Assembly (NCBI GenBank): GCA_027946365.1
Contig: JAPEUQ010000016.1
Span: 992,001 to 1,056,000, forward strand
Length of the DNA stretch: 64,000 nt
Reading direction: 5' to 3'
Source of the DNA: Kalmusia sp. IMI 367209
Taxonomy: Eukaryota > Ascomycota > Dothideomycetes > Pleosporales > Didymosphaeriaceae
Of this stretch, positions 33,173-43,464 are shown piece after piece. Each line of letters begins with the position of its first letter. Position 1 is the stretch's first letter. The notes under the pieces were generated by a model, which had not been told where the DNA came from, ran no database searches, and worked only from the letters and a program-made list of their open reading frames with translations. The translations under genes and the position numbers were made by a program.

Positions 33173-34341
33173 TCAGTTGCTTGCGAAGAAGTCCCATAGC
33201 TGCTCGTCCAGCCACTTCACATCCTCCTTGCTATCCCCAGGTCCTCCAGCCCAATGTCCCCAGATGCTAGGAAACACCTTGAGTGTGCCGACCCCGGGTC
33301 TCATGTTTTGGACCTCGATTTTTGAGTCTTCAGGTGGGAAATACAGATCGGTTTGGGCCGGAAGGACTAAAGCTTTCGCCTTAATACCTTCCATCGCCTT
33401 CTTGAAGTCGCCATTGTACGGCTCCTGCTTGGAACAATCTGTGTTCGGGGAATTAGATCGAGCAGATGAGGATCGCAATGCGGTTTGACATACCCGCAAC
33501 CTGCCATGTATTCGCCATGACGAGCATGTTCTCCGGGTCTTTGGAGCACGCCCAAGCCTCCCAGAAATTGACCATGAAGTCATCGATGTCCTTAAAGCCC
33601 AGCACCGTCTCGTACAGCTTCTCGCGATAGAAAGCCTGACTGAACCCCCATCCGGAGTACACTCTTCCAAGCGCCTTCAGGCCAACCGACTTAGTCTCTT
33701 CGCTAAAGTGAATATACTCAGCCTTTTCTGAGCTTAAGATTTGCTTCCCGACGCCTTCGGAGCTGGTTCCCTTCGCTGCGTACAAAGCGGACTTGACACC
33801 TTCAAGCATGCACTGGTTGTGCAAGCTAGTCTTTGCGGCACCACAGAAAGGAGCAATCAGGTCCATGAAGTCCGGATACTGCGTCGCCCATTGGAAGGTT
33901 TGACCTGCGCCCATACTCCAACCCAACACAGCCCGCGCATGCTTGATCCCAAGATGCTTTGCTACAAGCTCGTGCTGGGCTCGCACGTTATCGTAGAATG
34001 TAACCTCTGGGAATGGGCGCAGGTTTGGCTTATTGGAAGGTGAAGCTGATTGTCCGTTGCCAAAAAGAGCTGGGACGATGATGTAGTAATTTGCAGGATC
34101 AAGCGTCTTCCTGGGTCCTGTAAGCCACAAATTGTCGTTTATGACTACGAAAAATCCGGTCAGCAGCAAAGAAAGAAGAAAAAGGAAGCTGCAACTGACG
34201 TCCAGAATACCAGGTCGGGTAGACGATGGCTGGAAGAGAGGGATCTCCCAGCACCTTGTATGCGATAAAAGCGTCAGGAATCTCCCCTCCCGACTGCAGC
34301 TTGAAATCACCGAGCTTGTAAATCTGGTAGTCGTCTATCAT
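33173..34341 (-). CDS. Alpha/beta hydrolase of the homoserine O-acetyltransferase (MetX)-like family
   Basis: Three exons (34341-34200, 34144-33494, 33438-33173) encode 352 residues. The spliced text reads YPTWYSGLINDNLWLTGPRK across the first junction and ALFGNGQSASPSN soon after, both typical of this fungal subgroup. The nucleophile elbow is GWSMGAGQ (Ser), the acid is probably Asp in LPAQTDLYFPPED, and the His is in SIWGHWAGGPG near the end. The family includes homoserine acetyltransferases, but many fungal members of this form are unassigned acyltransferases or hydrolases, so the substrate is open. The introns are 55 bases each and keep the frame. The start at ATG 34341 (MIDDYQIYKLGDFKLQSGG) has no upstream rival in frame. 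Confidence 0.88.
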
Positions 34342-34969
34342 CTTGAGTTTCTCAACACTTGGAAGTTCTGACGCCTTATCTTATTCGCTTTCGCTCTACT
34401 TATACTACTTACATCCTGTCAGTATCTTCGTCAGTCTAGCGAAATCATCACTGAACTTGCCCAATCAACACACACTCGAACTCCGACTCTTGTTTACGTT
34501 TCTTCGTCGTTTGTCAGCTCAGAGATGGTCCTTTTCTAGCTCCGAACGATACCCGAGCGATTAGCGGCGAAGTCGCTACGCGACGAGGTGGACGTATTTA
34601 TTTGACTACACGTTCATTTGTCAGCAGATGAATAACTTGGTTTGTAATAGTAGTTATGATGTATTGTCAAGGGAAAAAAATATTGACTTTGCTGGTCAAC
34701 TCCTCAAGGAAGCAAGAGAGCTGTAGGATAACGTCTATAAGCGGGGTAGCTCGTTGCCGTAGTGGGGTAGGGAAAGCGTCGGCAAATGAATGACGTCTGC
34801 GGCAATTCAAGGCGCAAAATCATACCTAATTGAACCACGGAATTATATCCGTCACCGTGAACCCCTACATATTGCGCGATCGATTGCAGACTACTTCATC
34901 GTAGTGTAGTCTTCACCCAAATTCGACACTCTTCTACGGAGCTTTCCTAGGACCACGTACATCTCCACC
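34342..34969. other. Divergent promoter region
   Basis: About 630 bases between the MetX-like gene (minus) and the flavin-reductase-like gene (plus). CT-rich stretches lie near the former. No gene is supported. Confidence 0.5.
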
Positions 34970-35904
34970 ATGGCAGAAGGAAAACTTGATGCAGAAGCGC
35001 AAATCAAGCGCAACCCGCACCCAGATTTCAAAAAGGTCGAAGGGTCGCGCCCAGATTTCGACCACGCAAGTCCAATACATTTCGTCAAGACGCCAAAGCC
35101 GGACTGGAAGCCAGGACAAGGCGCAAACAACCCCTCTGGCTTGTCGAAGAAGCACCGTGAGATCGACCCATACGCCGAAGGCCGTCCCGCAGTGCACAAC
35201 TACAAGCTGCTCATCTCTGGAATTGTGCCTCGGCCCATAGGCTTCGTGTCGACCATTAGCGAGGACGGAAAGAGCACAAATTTAGCACCTTTTAGCTACT
35301 TCAACATGATCAGTCATGACCCACCGCTCTTCGTCCTGGGTTTCAGCGGCGGCTATGATCGTGCGAAGGATTCGTTGAGTAATCTAGTTGTGACGAAAGA
35401 GTGCACGTTGAACATCATTTCGGAGGACTTCATCGAGGCTGCAAATTTCACGTCGATCAATGCGCCAGCGGGGATCTCGGAATGGCCATTCAGTGGACTG
35501 CATCCTGCGAAAAGTTCGATCGTCAAGCCAGATAGGGTGCAAGAGGCGGTGTTTAATATCGAGGCAAAGCTGGTGAAGACGATGGAGTGGGAGAGTAGAG
35601 CTACGCCAGGGAAGAAGACTGGTGTCACGGCTATTGTTGAAGGTGTAAACTTTTGGGTTAGAGAAGATGCCATTGATGAAGCAGGCCTTTTGATTGATCC
35701 TGCGGTGCGTTCAGAAATTTTAGATATGGACCATGTGGTGCTAATGTTGCATAGGTCCTGAAGCCGATTTGCCGCTTAGGTGGTATCACGTACGGGCGCA
35801 TAACCGATCTGTTCGAGCTACCACGACCGCAATATGATGAAGTAGTCAAAGACCCGGAAGCCGCGAAGCTTGCGAAGCCGAAGACGGATGGCCAGCTTGA
35901 GTAG
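34970..35904 (+). CDS. Flavin reductase-like (FMN-binding split barrel) protein
   Basis: Exons 34970-35704 and 35755-35904 encode 294 residues. After a polar N-terminus of about 75 residues the split-barrel domain begins at LLISGIVPRPIGFVSTISED. It continues through TNLAPFSYFNMISHDPPLFV and the segment LVVTKECTLNIISEDFIEAA, the standard layout of FMN-dependent flavin reductase-like proteins of about 200-300 residues. The 50-base intron removes an early stop and adds the tail LKPICRLGGITYGRITDLFE, which carries the conserved Gly-x-x-Tyr-x-Arg of the family's C-terminus. Members bind FMN and often supply reduced flavin or act as small oxidoreductases; the partner here is unknown. The start codon context (CCACCATGG) is excellent. 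Confidence 0.9.
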
Positions 35905-36283
35905 CATGTCTCACTGTATTGTTGCATCGATCTCGTCTAATTCATCAAGCACTCGTGAGAAGTTATAGACTAGAGTCGGAAGAAGATAGAAGAAATGATT
36001 GCATGTTGAGGACTGGCAATCATTTATAGGCTGGTATTGAGAGCAGGCAATTAGATCTCATTCGAAGGATGTTTGCTCCATCGCAGTTGCCAAAAACTGC
36101 TCGTTGTGCCTACCTTCGAAATTTTGGTGACACCTACTTTGCAGCCTTGCGGCCATCGAACCTTTAGTAATATCCATCTTGTTCACGTTACTACAAGCAT
36201 TCCAACGAGCACAACATTGTGCAGTGGCATGATCGCGTCCTCTTCCTGCATCCGTCCTAGTGTACTACTTATCGCGCGCCAAA
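35905..36283. other. Intergenic, no gene seen
   Basis: About 380 bases that hold the 3' end of the flavin-reductase-like gene and the promoter of the MATE transporter. Nothing else is visible. Confidence 0.5.
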
Positions 36284-37927
36284 ATGCATGCCAGGGCCCC
36301 GAGCGCCCAGGATGACCCACAGCACGATCCACAATCACGGCAAATCTCCCGAACATCAACAACACAATTTAGCGACGATGGTTACACAACTGCCTCGTCG
36401 CTGACTCTTTACGCCCCTTCTTTATCTTCTAACGAGGACGCAGACAAGGCCATGGAGGCGCACGAAGGCCCACGTAGATTCTCGGCTAGCAGCGCGCTTG
36501 TCCCGGCCGTGCTTGGCGATGGTGTGAAGAGGAACAGCTATGGCACGTTGGCAGATGCGAGTGAGGAAGAGGCGCTGATAGATAGCGATGCTGATGAGAT
36601 TACGACGAGTGCAAGGAAGGAAGCAAAACTGCTGGTCAAATATTCTGTCCCGCTCGTGGTGACGTATGTCTTGCAATACACCTTCAGCCTGGTCACGATA
36701 TTCGTGGTCGGACATATCGGAACGGATGAGCTGGGTGCTGTATCGTTGGCTACCATGACAGCGAATATTACCGGCTTGGCGGTCTATGAGGGTCTTGCTA
36801 CGAGCTTGGACACCCTGTGTGCGCAGGCGTACGGGGGTGGCAGAAAAGAACAGGTCGGACTGCACCTACAGCGCATGGTGGTGTTCATGCTACTTGTGAC
36901 GATTCCCATCGGCGCGATTTGGTCTTCTTCTGGTTGGATTCTGGCTGCGTTGGTCCCGGAGAAAGAGTTGGCATATATGGCAGGACGCTACTTGAGAATA
37001 TTGCTCGCAGGAGCTCCAGGATATGCTATTTTTGAAGCTGGGAAGAGATTCACGCAGGCTCAAGGCCTGTTCAATGCTTCGTTATTCGTCCTCATCGTTA
37101 CTACACCCATCAACATTCTGCTCAACTACATCTTTGTATTTGTTCTGGAATGGGACCTCACCGGCGCCGCGCTGTCGACTGTCATTTCAAATACGCTCTT
37201 ACCGATCTTACTATGGGTATACGTCTACTTCATCGTCCCATCAAGCCTCGAGTGTTGGGGTGGCTTCACCCGCGCGGCTCTCACTAACTGGGGTCCTATG
37301 TGCAAGCTGAGTATTCCGGGCATCATTATGGTAGAGGCCGAATGGCTTGCTTTCGACATCCTCACTTTCTCCTCTTCGTATCTCTCGACTGCCCATCTTG
37401 CAGCTCAAAGCGTCATCATGACTACTGCCGTCATGATCTACCACATCCCATTCAGCACTTCCGTCGCTGTATCAACTCGCTTGGGGAACCTCATCGGAGC
37501 GGGTGCTCTCCCTGCAGCGCGCATAGCAACACGCACATATATTATCATCTTCCTGACCATCGGCATCGTAGATGCTACGTTTCTGACTCTCATGAGACAC
37601 GTCCTGCCAAGGGCTTTCACCTCCGACCCCGAAGTGATACGCATTGCCGCGTCGGTGATGCCCATTCTGGCGTTGTTCCAGCTCTCCGATGCCGGATGTG
37701 CGCTCGCGAACGCTATTCTACGTGGCCTTGGTCGCCAGGATATTGGAGGCTATGTCAATCTAGGAGTGTACTATCTCGTTGCCATTCCCGTAGCTTTTGC
37801 ATTGTGCTTCGGGCCGCCAGAATTAGAACTTGAGGGACTGTGGATTGGTTGCCTGGTAGGAAGTTGTTTGATCTGGATGGTCGAGGGGGCTGTATTGCAA
37901 GCTTTCGAAATGGAAGAACGCTGTTGA
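36284..37927 (+). CDS. MATE-family multidrug/metabolite efflux transporter
   Basis: A single-exon gene of 547 residues beginning at ATG 36284 (MHARAPSAQDDPQHDPQSR). Residues 1-115 are a Ser/Asp-rich cytoplasmic tail. The MATE core begins at EAKLLVKYSVPLVVTYVLQY and has about twelve helices. Family marks are VGHIGTDELGAVSLATM in the first helix pair, SLDTLCAQAYGGG in helix 2-3, and the matching second half with SVAVSTRLGNLIGAGALPAA and ILRGLGRQDIGGYVNLGVYY. Fungal MATE proteins export organic cations and metabolites from the cytoplasm or into the vacuole using ion gradients. The substrate cannot be read from sequence. The upstream GTG-initiated extension is not used. Confidence 0.93.
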   Translation: MHARAPSAQDDPQHDPQSRQISRTSTTQFSDDGYTTASSLTLYAPSLSSNEDADKAMEAHEGPRRFSASSALVPAVLGDGVKRNSYGTLADASEEEALIDSDADEITTSARKEAKLLVKYSVPLVVTYVLQYTFSLVTIFVVGHIGTDELGAVSLATMTANITGLAVYEGLATSLDTLCAQAYGGGRKEQVGLHLQRMVVFMLLVTIPIGAIWSSSGWILAALVPEKELAYMAGRYLRILLAGAPGYAIFEAGKRFTQAQGLFNASLFVLIVTTPINILLNYIFVFVLEWDLTGAALSTVISNTLLPILLWVYVYFIVPSSLECWGGFTRAALTNWGPMCKLSIPGIIMVEAEWLAFDILTFSSSYLSTAHLAAQSVIMTTAVMIYHIPFSTSVAVSTRLGNLIGAGALPAARIATRTYIIIFLTIGIVDATFLTLMRHVLPRAFTSDPEVIRIAASVMPILALFQLSDAGCALANAILRGLGRQDIGGYVNLGVYYLVAIPVAFALCFGPPELELEGLWIGCLVGSCLIWMVEGAVLQAFEMEERC

Positions 37928-38247
37928 GGAAGCTAGAGGACGGGATGGTGATTGAGAAAAGAACTTCTGAAACTAAAGATAGTCCCGCTCAACATCCATA
38001 GGTGGGAAATTTGTACGGATAAGATTGGAGACGAAGAGAAGATCGGAAAGTCTGGCGTGTCTGATAAAGCATCGCTAGGGAATGTCGATACAAAGTCATG
38101 CGAAGACTTGATGCTTGTATCTAAAGGAGGGTCACTTAACTTTATTATTGGTCTACTCTCAGCAGCAAAAAAGTGAGATTTTCTCAGATCGAATGCAACA
38201 AAGACGCACTTATCCAAGCACTACCCTTCGAAATCATCGTCCGAGCT
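37928..38247. other. Convergent intergenic region
   Basis: About 320 bases between the 3' ends of the MATE gene (plus) and the small zinc-finger-like gene (minus). It should carry both terminators. No further feature is seen. Confidence 0.45.
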
Positions 38248-38843
38248 TCATTGACGTGAGCATCCACCTTCAACCTTGCCGACCTCATGCAACCTCCTCA
38301 ACTCCTGCTTCCCTTTCTCACTCAGGAGCAGCAATTTAACCCTTTGCCTGAACCTGACCACCTTCCTCATCCTACCCTCACCCAACTCCACACTCTCATC
38401 CTTCTTTTTCAAGATCCCCCTTATATCGATCGCATGATAACCCTGTTATATTCTATCAGCCCATCGATACTTTTCGCCCACGTATTCTGGTAAGAATGAT
38501 GGAACAGTATACCTTTCGGTGCGCCTCAACAAGCTTCGCAAACTTCTCCCTCGCTTCCGCGCTGCGAAAGTATAGGTGCACCGGTGGTCGCCGCGCTAGC
38601 TCGGGATACCAATACCTGCAATTTGCGCATGTGTGCTCGAGACATGGCGGTTTGTACGTGACGGTAGTCTGGTTTTGGGAGTAGCTGAAGGGGCTGCGGT
38701 TAGGGTGATAGGAGCAGCGATTTTTTGCTCGCTTTGGGCTTGGTAGAGGCGAGAGAGGACTTGTATTCCAAATGTGCTGTGGGGAAGCGGAGGATGAGTC
38801 TGGGGCGTTGTAGCATAGGTACGAGAGTGCTGTGTGTGGACAT
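38248..38843 (-). CDS. Small basic protein with a Cys/His cluster, unknown function
   Basis: Found by following reading frames across splice sites rather than as a long frame. Three exons: 38843-38823, 38776-38513 and 38442-38248. Together they give 159 residues; introns of 46 and 70 bases (GTACCT..CACAG and GTATAC..AACAG with a CTGAT branch) both close the frame. The middle part is PNRSPFSYSQNQTTVTYKPP followed by CLEHTCANCRYWYPELARRP, with Cys-x3-His-x2-Cys-x2-Cys, a possible metal site. It then reads LYFRSAEAREKFAKLVEAHR into a charged helix (GILKKKDESVELGEGRMRKV, then RFRQRVKLLLLSEKGKQELR). The natural composition of all exons argues for a real gene. The first, 7-codon exon is the weakest part; another 5' end is possible. 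Frames on the opposite strand here are shadows. Confidence 0.5.
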
Positions 38844-39137
38844 TAGAACGCAAAACGTGGGTTCCGAGCATGGTGGCGGATGGGTGGATAAAATGTTAGA
38901 TTGACATTTTGTTTGTGCGAGAATCTAATAGGTAGATCGCGCGGTTTGCTATCAAGCTGAGACATTGGCATGGAGAAAGTCCCATTTGGTGTAGCATATT
39001 TCTTTATGAAAATCTTTGTTGATTTAGATGTAAGGAGAGTGATAGGATTAGATGAGTAAAGAATGTAACTCCCAGGAAAGGAAGGACTTTTTCAATTGGA
39101 CTTATTTATAAAATAAAATAAGCCAGGAATCAAATGA

Positions 39138-41363
39138 TCAACCGAGTATCAAGCGAACCTCTTCTAGGTTATGGTCTTCCCATGCCTTCCTATGGATTTG
39201 TCCGACAGCCTTACGATAAGCGACACCATCAATCCATTCTACCCAAAGCACGCCATACTCTTCATTGAATACAGGAGTTCGGATAATATTTCCTTCTCCA
39301 GTGGAAGATTCCTTCAAAAGCTGTCTCCTCAGGCAGATAGCAATGAGTTCGATAATACAGTAATCACCTGAATCAGCCCCTGGCAAGTCTCTTCCCTGAT
39401 CCTCGTTCTGGCATTGAAGCCACCCGCATAAAACTCCATCTTTATCAAATACAAGTAGCCGTGTATATGCATGATAGCTTCTTTGGTCCCGTGCAGTCTT
39501 GAACCATCCACGCTTTGTCATGCCAGATATGAATGAATGTTGAGGAGATGTAGCGGGCATTGAATCGTCATTGACATCCATAATGGGAAATGGCCACCAA
39601 AAATTTTTTTGAGGCAAGGAATGATGCTGATAGACGTACTTCCCCAGGATGTTCAATTGTTCTGAAGGTTGATGAGCGTGCTTTCGGGGGTCGAACTCTT
39701 CCCTTGTCCATCCCAACGCCAGCTCGGAACTCGCTTGGTCACGGGTGGACTCTAAATGGGCAAGAAAGCTAGATTGAATCCTCCGTGATGTCTGTGAGGT
39801 AGCCGATTCAAGGCTATACCACTCAATGATACGAGTTGTGATAGGTCGTGTGTCATAAAGCTCGCCAGTATTCTCTTCGACGATCCTCACCGCAAAACCT
39901 TTCCAGCCTATCCAGGACCAGCTTGGGAGTGAAGATCCTTGAAGTATAGGACTTCCCTTGCCTGAGTGCACACGTCTCCTCATATTTGACACCAAGGGTG
40001 ATTTCCACATCAAGGCAGAGTCGAAGCACATTTCAGGAAGACCATACAGGAAACCACCTTCAAAAGAGCGACTTAAGATGGTAAGCAAGCCTGCAACGCC
40101 AGCCAATGCATCCTCTTCGAAGGTGAGATTCCTATCGCAATACTCTGAAAGTAAGGGATTAAGCTCGTCGAAATTTGGTTGTCCAGAGAGTATCTCAGGA
40201 ATTCCGAAATACGCCAGGTCTTGTTGGGACTCACTATCAGTTCCATATAGGTCTTCGTGATAGGTCCTAGCCGAGCAACTCCAATGAAACTGGTCATTCC
40301 CAATGATCAGACGTCTTTTGGAAAGAAAAAATTCTTGGAAAGTCCATGCTCGTTCAAAGTAAGGCGAACTCCCGCTCAGATTCCGCAGCAATGGCTTGTT
40401 CCGTATGATAACCTGGTCCTTCTCCGCTAGATTAAATACTGTCTGATCAAGTTCTCGAGGCGGGGATATGCATTTCAGCCCAAGTATTCCGCAGTCTGCA
40501 TCGCTATCCATTGCAACAATAGTGAATTTTGCGGAAGCATATATAGCTCCCATTAATCGCAACTGTCGACCGGTTTGTTCACCATCGTCTTGAATAATAC
40601 ACAGCGCGTCAGCCCACAGGTACCGCTCTCCACAAGAGCGAGCTAGTTCCATAGCGTGCTTGATAGTTGGCGCGATATTAGCCGAAAAAGGAGATTGTAG
40701 CAAGGCTCCGTTCTGCTGAAGCGCGTTTAAGTTGGTTCGCTTGCTTTGCAAGCACGTCGTACTTCCCCACCTATAGCTTAAGCAAACAAACTCGTTTATG
40801 TTGTCTCCAGAGACCAGACAATTGTTAAAAGTGTCAATCAGCCAAGCTGGTTGCACACTTGGAACTCTAAGAGGGTTGCGGCAGGATTGGCCGTGATGTT
40901 CCAGACATTCTGATATCCATTGCTGAAGCAGACGAACGTCTGTCCAATGTGCATCAAGAATTCGACCATATCCAGACTCAGGACGCTCATGAGCCAGTAG
41001 GACTTGCCACAACGTCCCAGATTCATCTGAATCCTCTAAACTAAAACAATTCTCCAAGTTGCTCCTGAACAGCTTGAGAGTTTTACTCTCGTTCCCTCCT
41101 GCAATGTCACGCATATATCGCAAAAGCGGATCGTGACCTGCGCAGGGCTTTTGAAGTATAGAATCTACTGATCCAAGTTCAATCATCATGTCTTCCTCAT
41201 CATCGTCGTTATTATTTTCCTCTTTGACACTCTGTGTGGAGGTCTTTCGCTTGACCTGTTCTTTTGGAGGAACTAGTATCGTCTTGATCTGGTCGCAAAT
41301 ATGGCAACCTTTGTCAGATGGTAGTATGCCGGCTTGGGTCGTTTGATTAGGTGAAGCCATCAT
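39138..41363 (-). CDS. HET-domain (heterokaryon incompatibility) protein, large form
   Basis: A single-exon gene of 741 residues from the first true ATG at 41363 (MMASPNQTTQAG); the codons before it use no ATG. A Cys-containing N-terminal region (GCHICDQIKTIL) and an acidic stretch (NNNDDDEEDMMIE) precede the HET domain. The domain's conserved blocks are all visible: FVCLSYRWGSTTCL, then LARSCGERYLWADALCIIQD and IYASAKFTIVAMDSDADCGI. FERAWTFQEFFLSKRRLII closes it. This long layout with SGKGSPILQGSSLPSWSWIG downstream is common in moulds. Proteins of this kind mediate cell death on contact with incompatible strains. It is the second HET gene in the window, 12 kb from the first and unlike it in sequence and length. 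Confidence 0.9.
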   Translation of the reverse strand: MMASPNQTTQAGILPSDKGCHICDQIKTILVPPKEQVKRKTSTQSVKEENNNDDDEEDMMIELGSVDSILQKPCAGHDPLLRYMRDIAGGNESKTLKLFRSNLENCFSLEDSDESGTLWQVLLAHERPESGYGRILDAHWTDVRLLQQWISECLEHHGQSCRNPLRVPSVQPAWLIDTFNNCLVSGDNINEFVCLSYRWGSTTCLQSKRTNLNALQQNGALLQSPFSANIAPTIKHAMELARSCGERYLWADALCIIQDDGEQTGRQLRLMGAIYASAKFTIVAMDSDADCGILGLKCISPPRELDQTVFNLAEKDQVIIRNKPLLRNLSGSSPYFERAWTFQEFFLSKRRLIIGNDQFHWSCSARTYHEDLYGTDSESQQDLAYFGIPEILSGQPNFDELNPLLSEYCDRNLTFEEDALAGVAGLLTILSRSFEGGFLYGLPEMCFDSALMWKSPLVSNMRRRVHSGKGSPILQGSSLPSWSWIGWKGFAVRIVEENTGELYDTRPITTRIIEWYSLESATSQTSRRIQSSFLAHLESTRDQASSELALGWTREEFDPRKHAHQPSEQLNILGKYVYQHHSLPQKNFWWPFPIMDVNDDSMPATSPQHSFISGMTKRGWFKTARDQRSYHAYTRLLVFDKDGVLCGWLQCQNEDQGRDLPGADSGDYCIIELIAICLRRQLLKESSTGEGNIIRTPVFNEEYGVLWVEWIDGVAYRKAVGQIHRKAWEDHNLEEVRLILG

Positions 41364-41639
41364 CGTGGTTTGTGTTACTGGGGAAAAAGACAAAAAGACA
41401 GCAAAAATCCAGCTTTATAACTGCTGCCTGGCGGGGTTCGAATGGCTCTTACATAATTTTGTGGAACGTCATCGCCAATCAACTCCGGGCATTTGTTATC
41501 CGCTAGCCTCACTAAAACCGATACGTATGAAAGTATGGGTATACGCAGAAGTACCCTTCATTGCTTTAAGGTTGATATTACTAATAATGTCTATCTTGCG
41601 AAAGGGTGCAGCAAATTTTAAATCAGTTTGGGTGACTCT

Positions 41640-43181
41640 ACTATTGACTTGACCTAGATTAAAGCATCTATCTTCCTAAACGAAAGTACCTCAACTCCGC
41701 TATAACACGGCCTGTCCACATTGACAACTTCGGATATCGGGATATTGAGAATAAACTTGCACTAACGGAGAAAATTATGTTCCCTGTCTGCTTGATGACG
41801 AAGAGCATGGTTCCCACCATGTTGGGGATGCTGGAGGAGGAAGAAAAGCTTAAGTTCGATGATTATGTTGCAGTTCTCCTACCATCGTTCGATCCTCCCA
41901 ACAAGACATTCAAGGTTACATCAAGGCTGATCGACTGGCTATTAATGCAATCCGGGACTCGGGAAAATCAGTGTTAGGTTCAATCGGACGATAATATCAT
42001 AAGATCGAAAGACGACACGATAAAAGTCATCAACAACCTATAGTTGAAAACCGACGTGCGGACCGAGTTCGCATATAGCAATTGGGGTTCGAACTTGTTT
42101 TGCGGGTCATGGAGAACTTGACTAGTGAGACCTGGGATTCCCATCTACAAAGGCATATCTTTGTGCCACTGGGCTTGCAACGCACGGACGCTCGAGGCGA
42201 ATACGTCAAATTCGAAAACATGTCCAAACCGTACATGGCACTAGATAATACGGCAAAAGTTGCTACTACTCAGACACTCATATCGACCAAAATCATCAAT
42301 GGAGCGGCTGGGGCGTTTGAAGTTATGTAAAGGACTTCGATTAGTACCATATCAGGCGATCCTATCGGCCTGCATTGACCGTTTTCATCCGGAAGGGTAT
42401 CTAGTGAAGTTTCCATTTCCAAGAAACTGATCATGACAGTGACCGCGCGCACTCGATTGCCGGGCTTTAGTCTTCACGAATCTTCATGCTGTTACGGCTG
42501 GAGCCGGACACAGCTACCTAATCAATTGTGTCGGATCAGTCCAAACCTCGAATTGCTATGCGAAGAACCAATTCCAAGTGAAGGTGCACCACCAAAGCTC
42601 ATGGTAGCTCACTCCACAGTATGCCTTGAGCCATACTGTGAATTTAGCCTGTTCCCTGAGACTGATAATTCGTTGGTGATTCTGAACCATTGCACACCAA
42701 TGTGTAACTTAGCTGATTGGTTCACCAAACTCTTGTGTCAAACGACGTTCGACACTTCAAAGAAAATCAACCATATTGAGTAGGGCCGAAGAACGGTCAC
42801 AGCAGAACGCAACTGGCACACTATGGTGTCGAAGGAATTGGAAGATGCGCGAACATCGGATCCCTAACCTGAAGATCTGGAGGCATATTCTGGACGCTAC
42901 GTCAATAAATTGGACTATTCTTTTTATTTCTGTTAGGGTTGATGGAAAACGGTTGATCATGTCGTTCCAGGATCGAATAGATGAAGCTTTTGAGCTTCGC
43001 CACTACGAAAAGAACACATTTTATTGGCTACGACTAAGGGACGAGCTGGTACGACGAGCGAAGAACGTCTTGCAACCTGCAACATATTGAATTATACACT
43101 TCTTGGGTGATGCTGAGAAGTTTGGCCGTCTTATTTGGGTCAATGACGTCGACGTTCCTTTGAGTTCGGTTTTCCTCTAAA
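41640..43181 (+). pseudogene. Beta-lactamase-family (serine hydrolase) pseudogene
   Basis: Family sequence runs through the region in changing frames. PVHIDNFGYRDIENKLALTE is followed by a degraded active-site region (IMFPVCLMTKSMVPTMLGML), where the expected Ser-x-x-Lys reads LMTK with Ser lost. Further on come NWGFELVLRVMENLTSETWD, HLQRHIFVPLGLQRTDARGE and ALDNTAKVATTQTLISTKII, then a stop. A later frame holds FPETDNSLVILNHCTP and ADWFTKLLCQTTFD, and another VRVDGKRLIMSFQDRIDEAF, HYEKNTFYWLRLRDELVRRA and finally GDAEKFGRLIWVNDVDVPLS. Stops, frame changes and apparent deletions show a dead copy of a fungal penicillin-binding/beta-lactamase-like hydrolase with its usual C-terminal extension. 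Both ends are approximate. Confidence 0.8.
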
Positions 43182-43464
43182 AGATCTGCTTAAGACAATG
43201 ATAGTTTTACATAATTATGTATCTTATTAGGAAAGGCAAGAAAGGAAGCTTTACCAAATAGTGCTTCTAAAGCTCCCTACACCTCTCGGAAACACCTAAG
43301 TAATGTGCATTTTGGTTTTGAATTCTGCCTCACAGCCCTGAAATAAGCTTACTATATCCTCAAAATTTATGTTATAGAAGAATGCTCGAGTATATTGATA
43401 GAGTATAGAATAGGCATGCAAGTGAATAAGTGGGCTATTTAGTGAGTAGACTTAATCTTGGTCT

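Noticed and set aside
38193..38493. A plus-strand two-exon model (38193-38255 joined to 38328-38493) that gives 76 residues
   Set aside because: It splices in frame but reads as Pro/Leu/His-rich text typical of the antisense of a charged coding strand. The minus strand gives a longer model with better composition and two good introns.
38596..38871. Minus-strand 91-aa frame starting in a strong CCACCATGC context
   Set aside because: It overlaps the exons of the 159-aa model in another frame and ends early. The alternative frame continues coherently through two introns. I cannot exclude that its ATG belongs to a longer 5' form.
41430..41450. GGGGTTCGAATGG, which resembles a tRNA B box
   Set aside because: No matching A box or acceptor stem lies at the right distance, and the B box itself deviates at its end.
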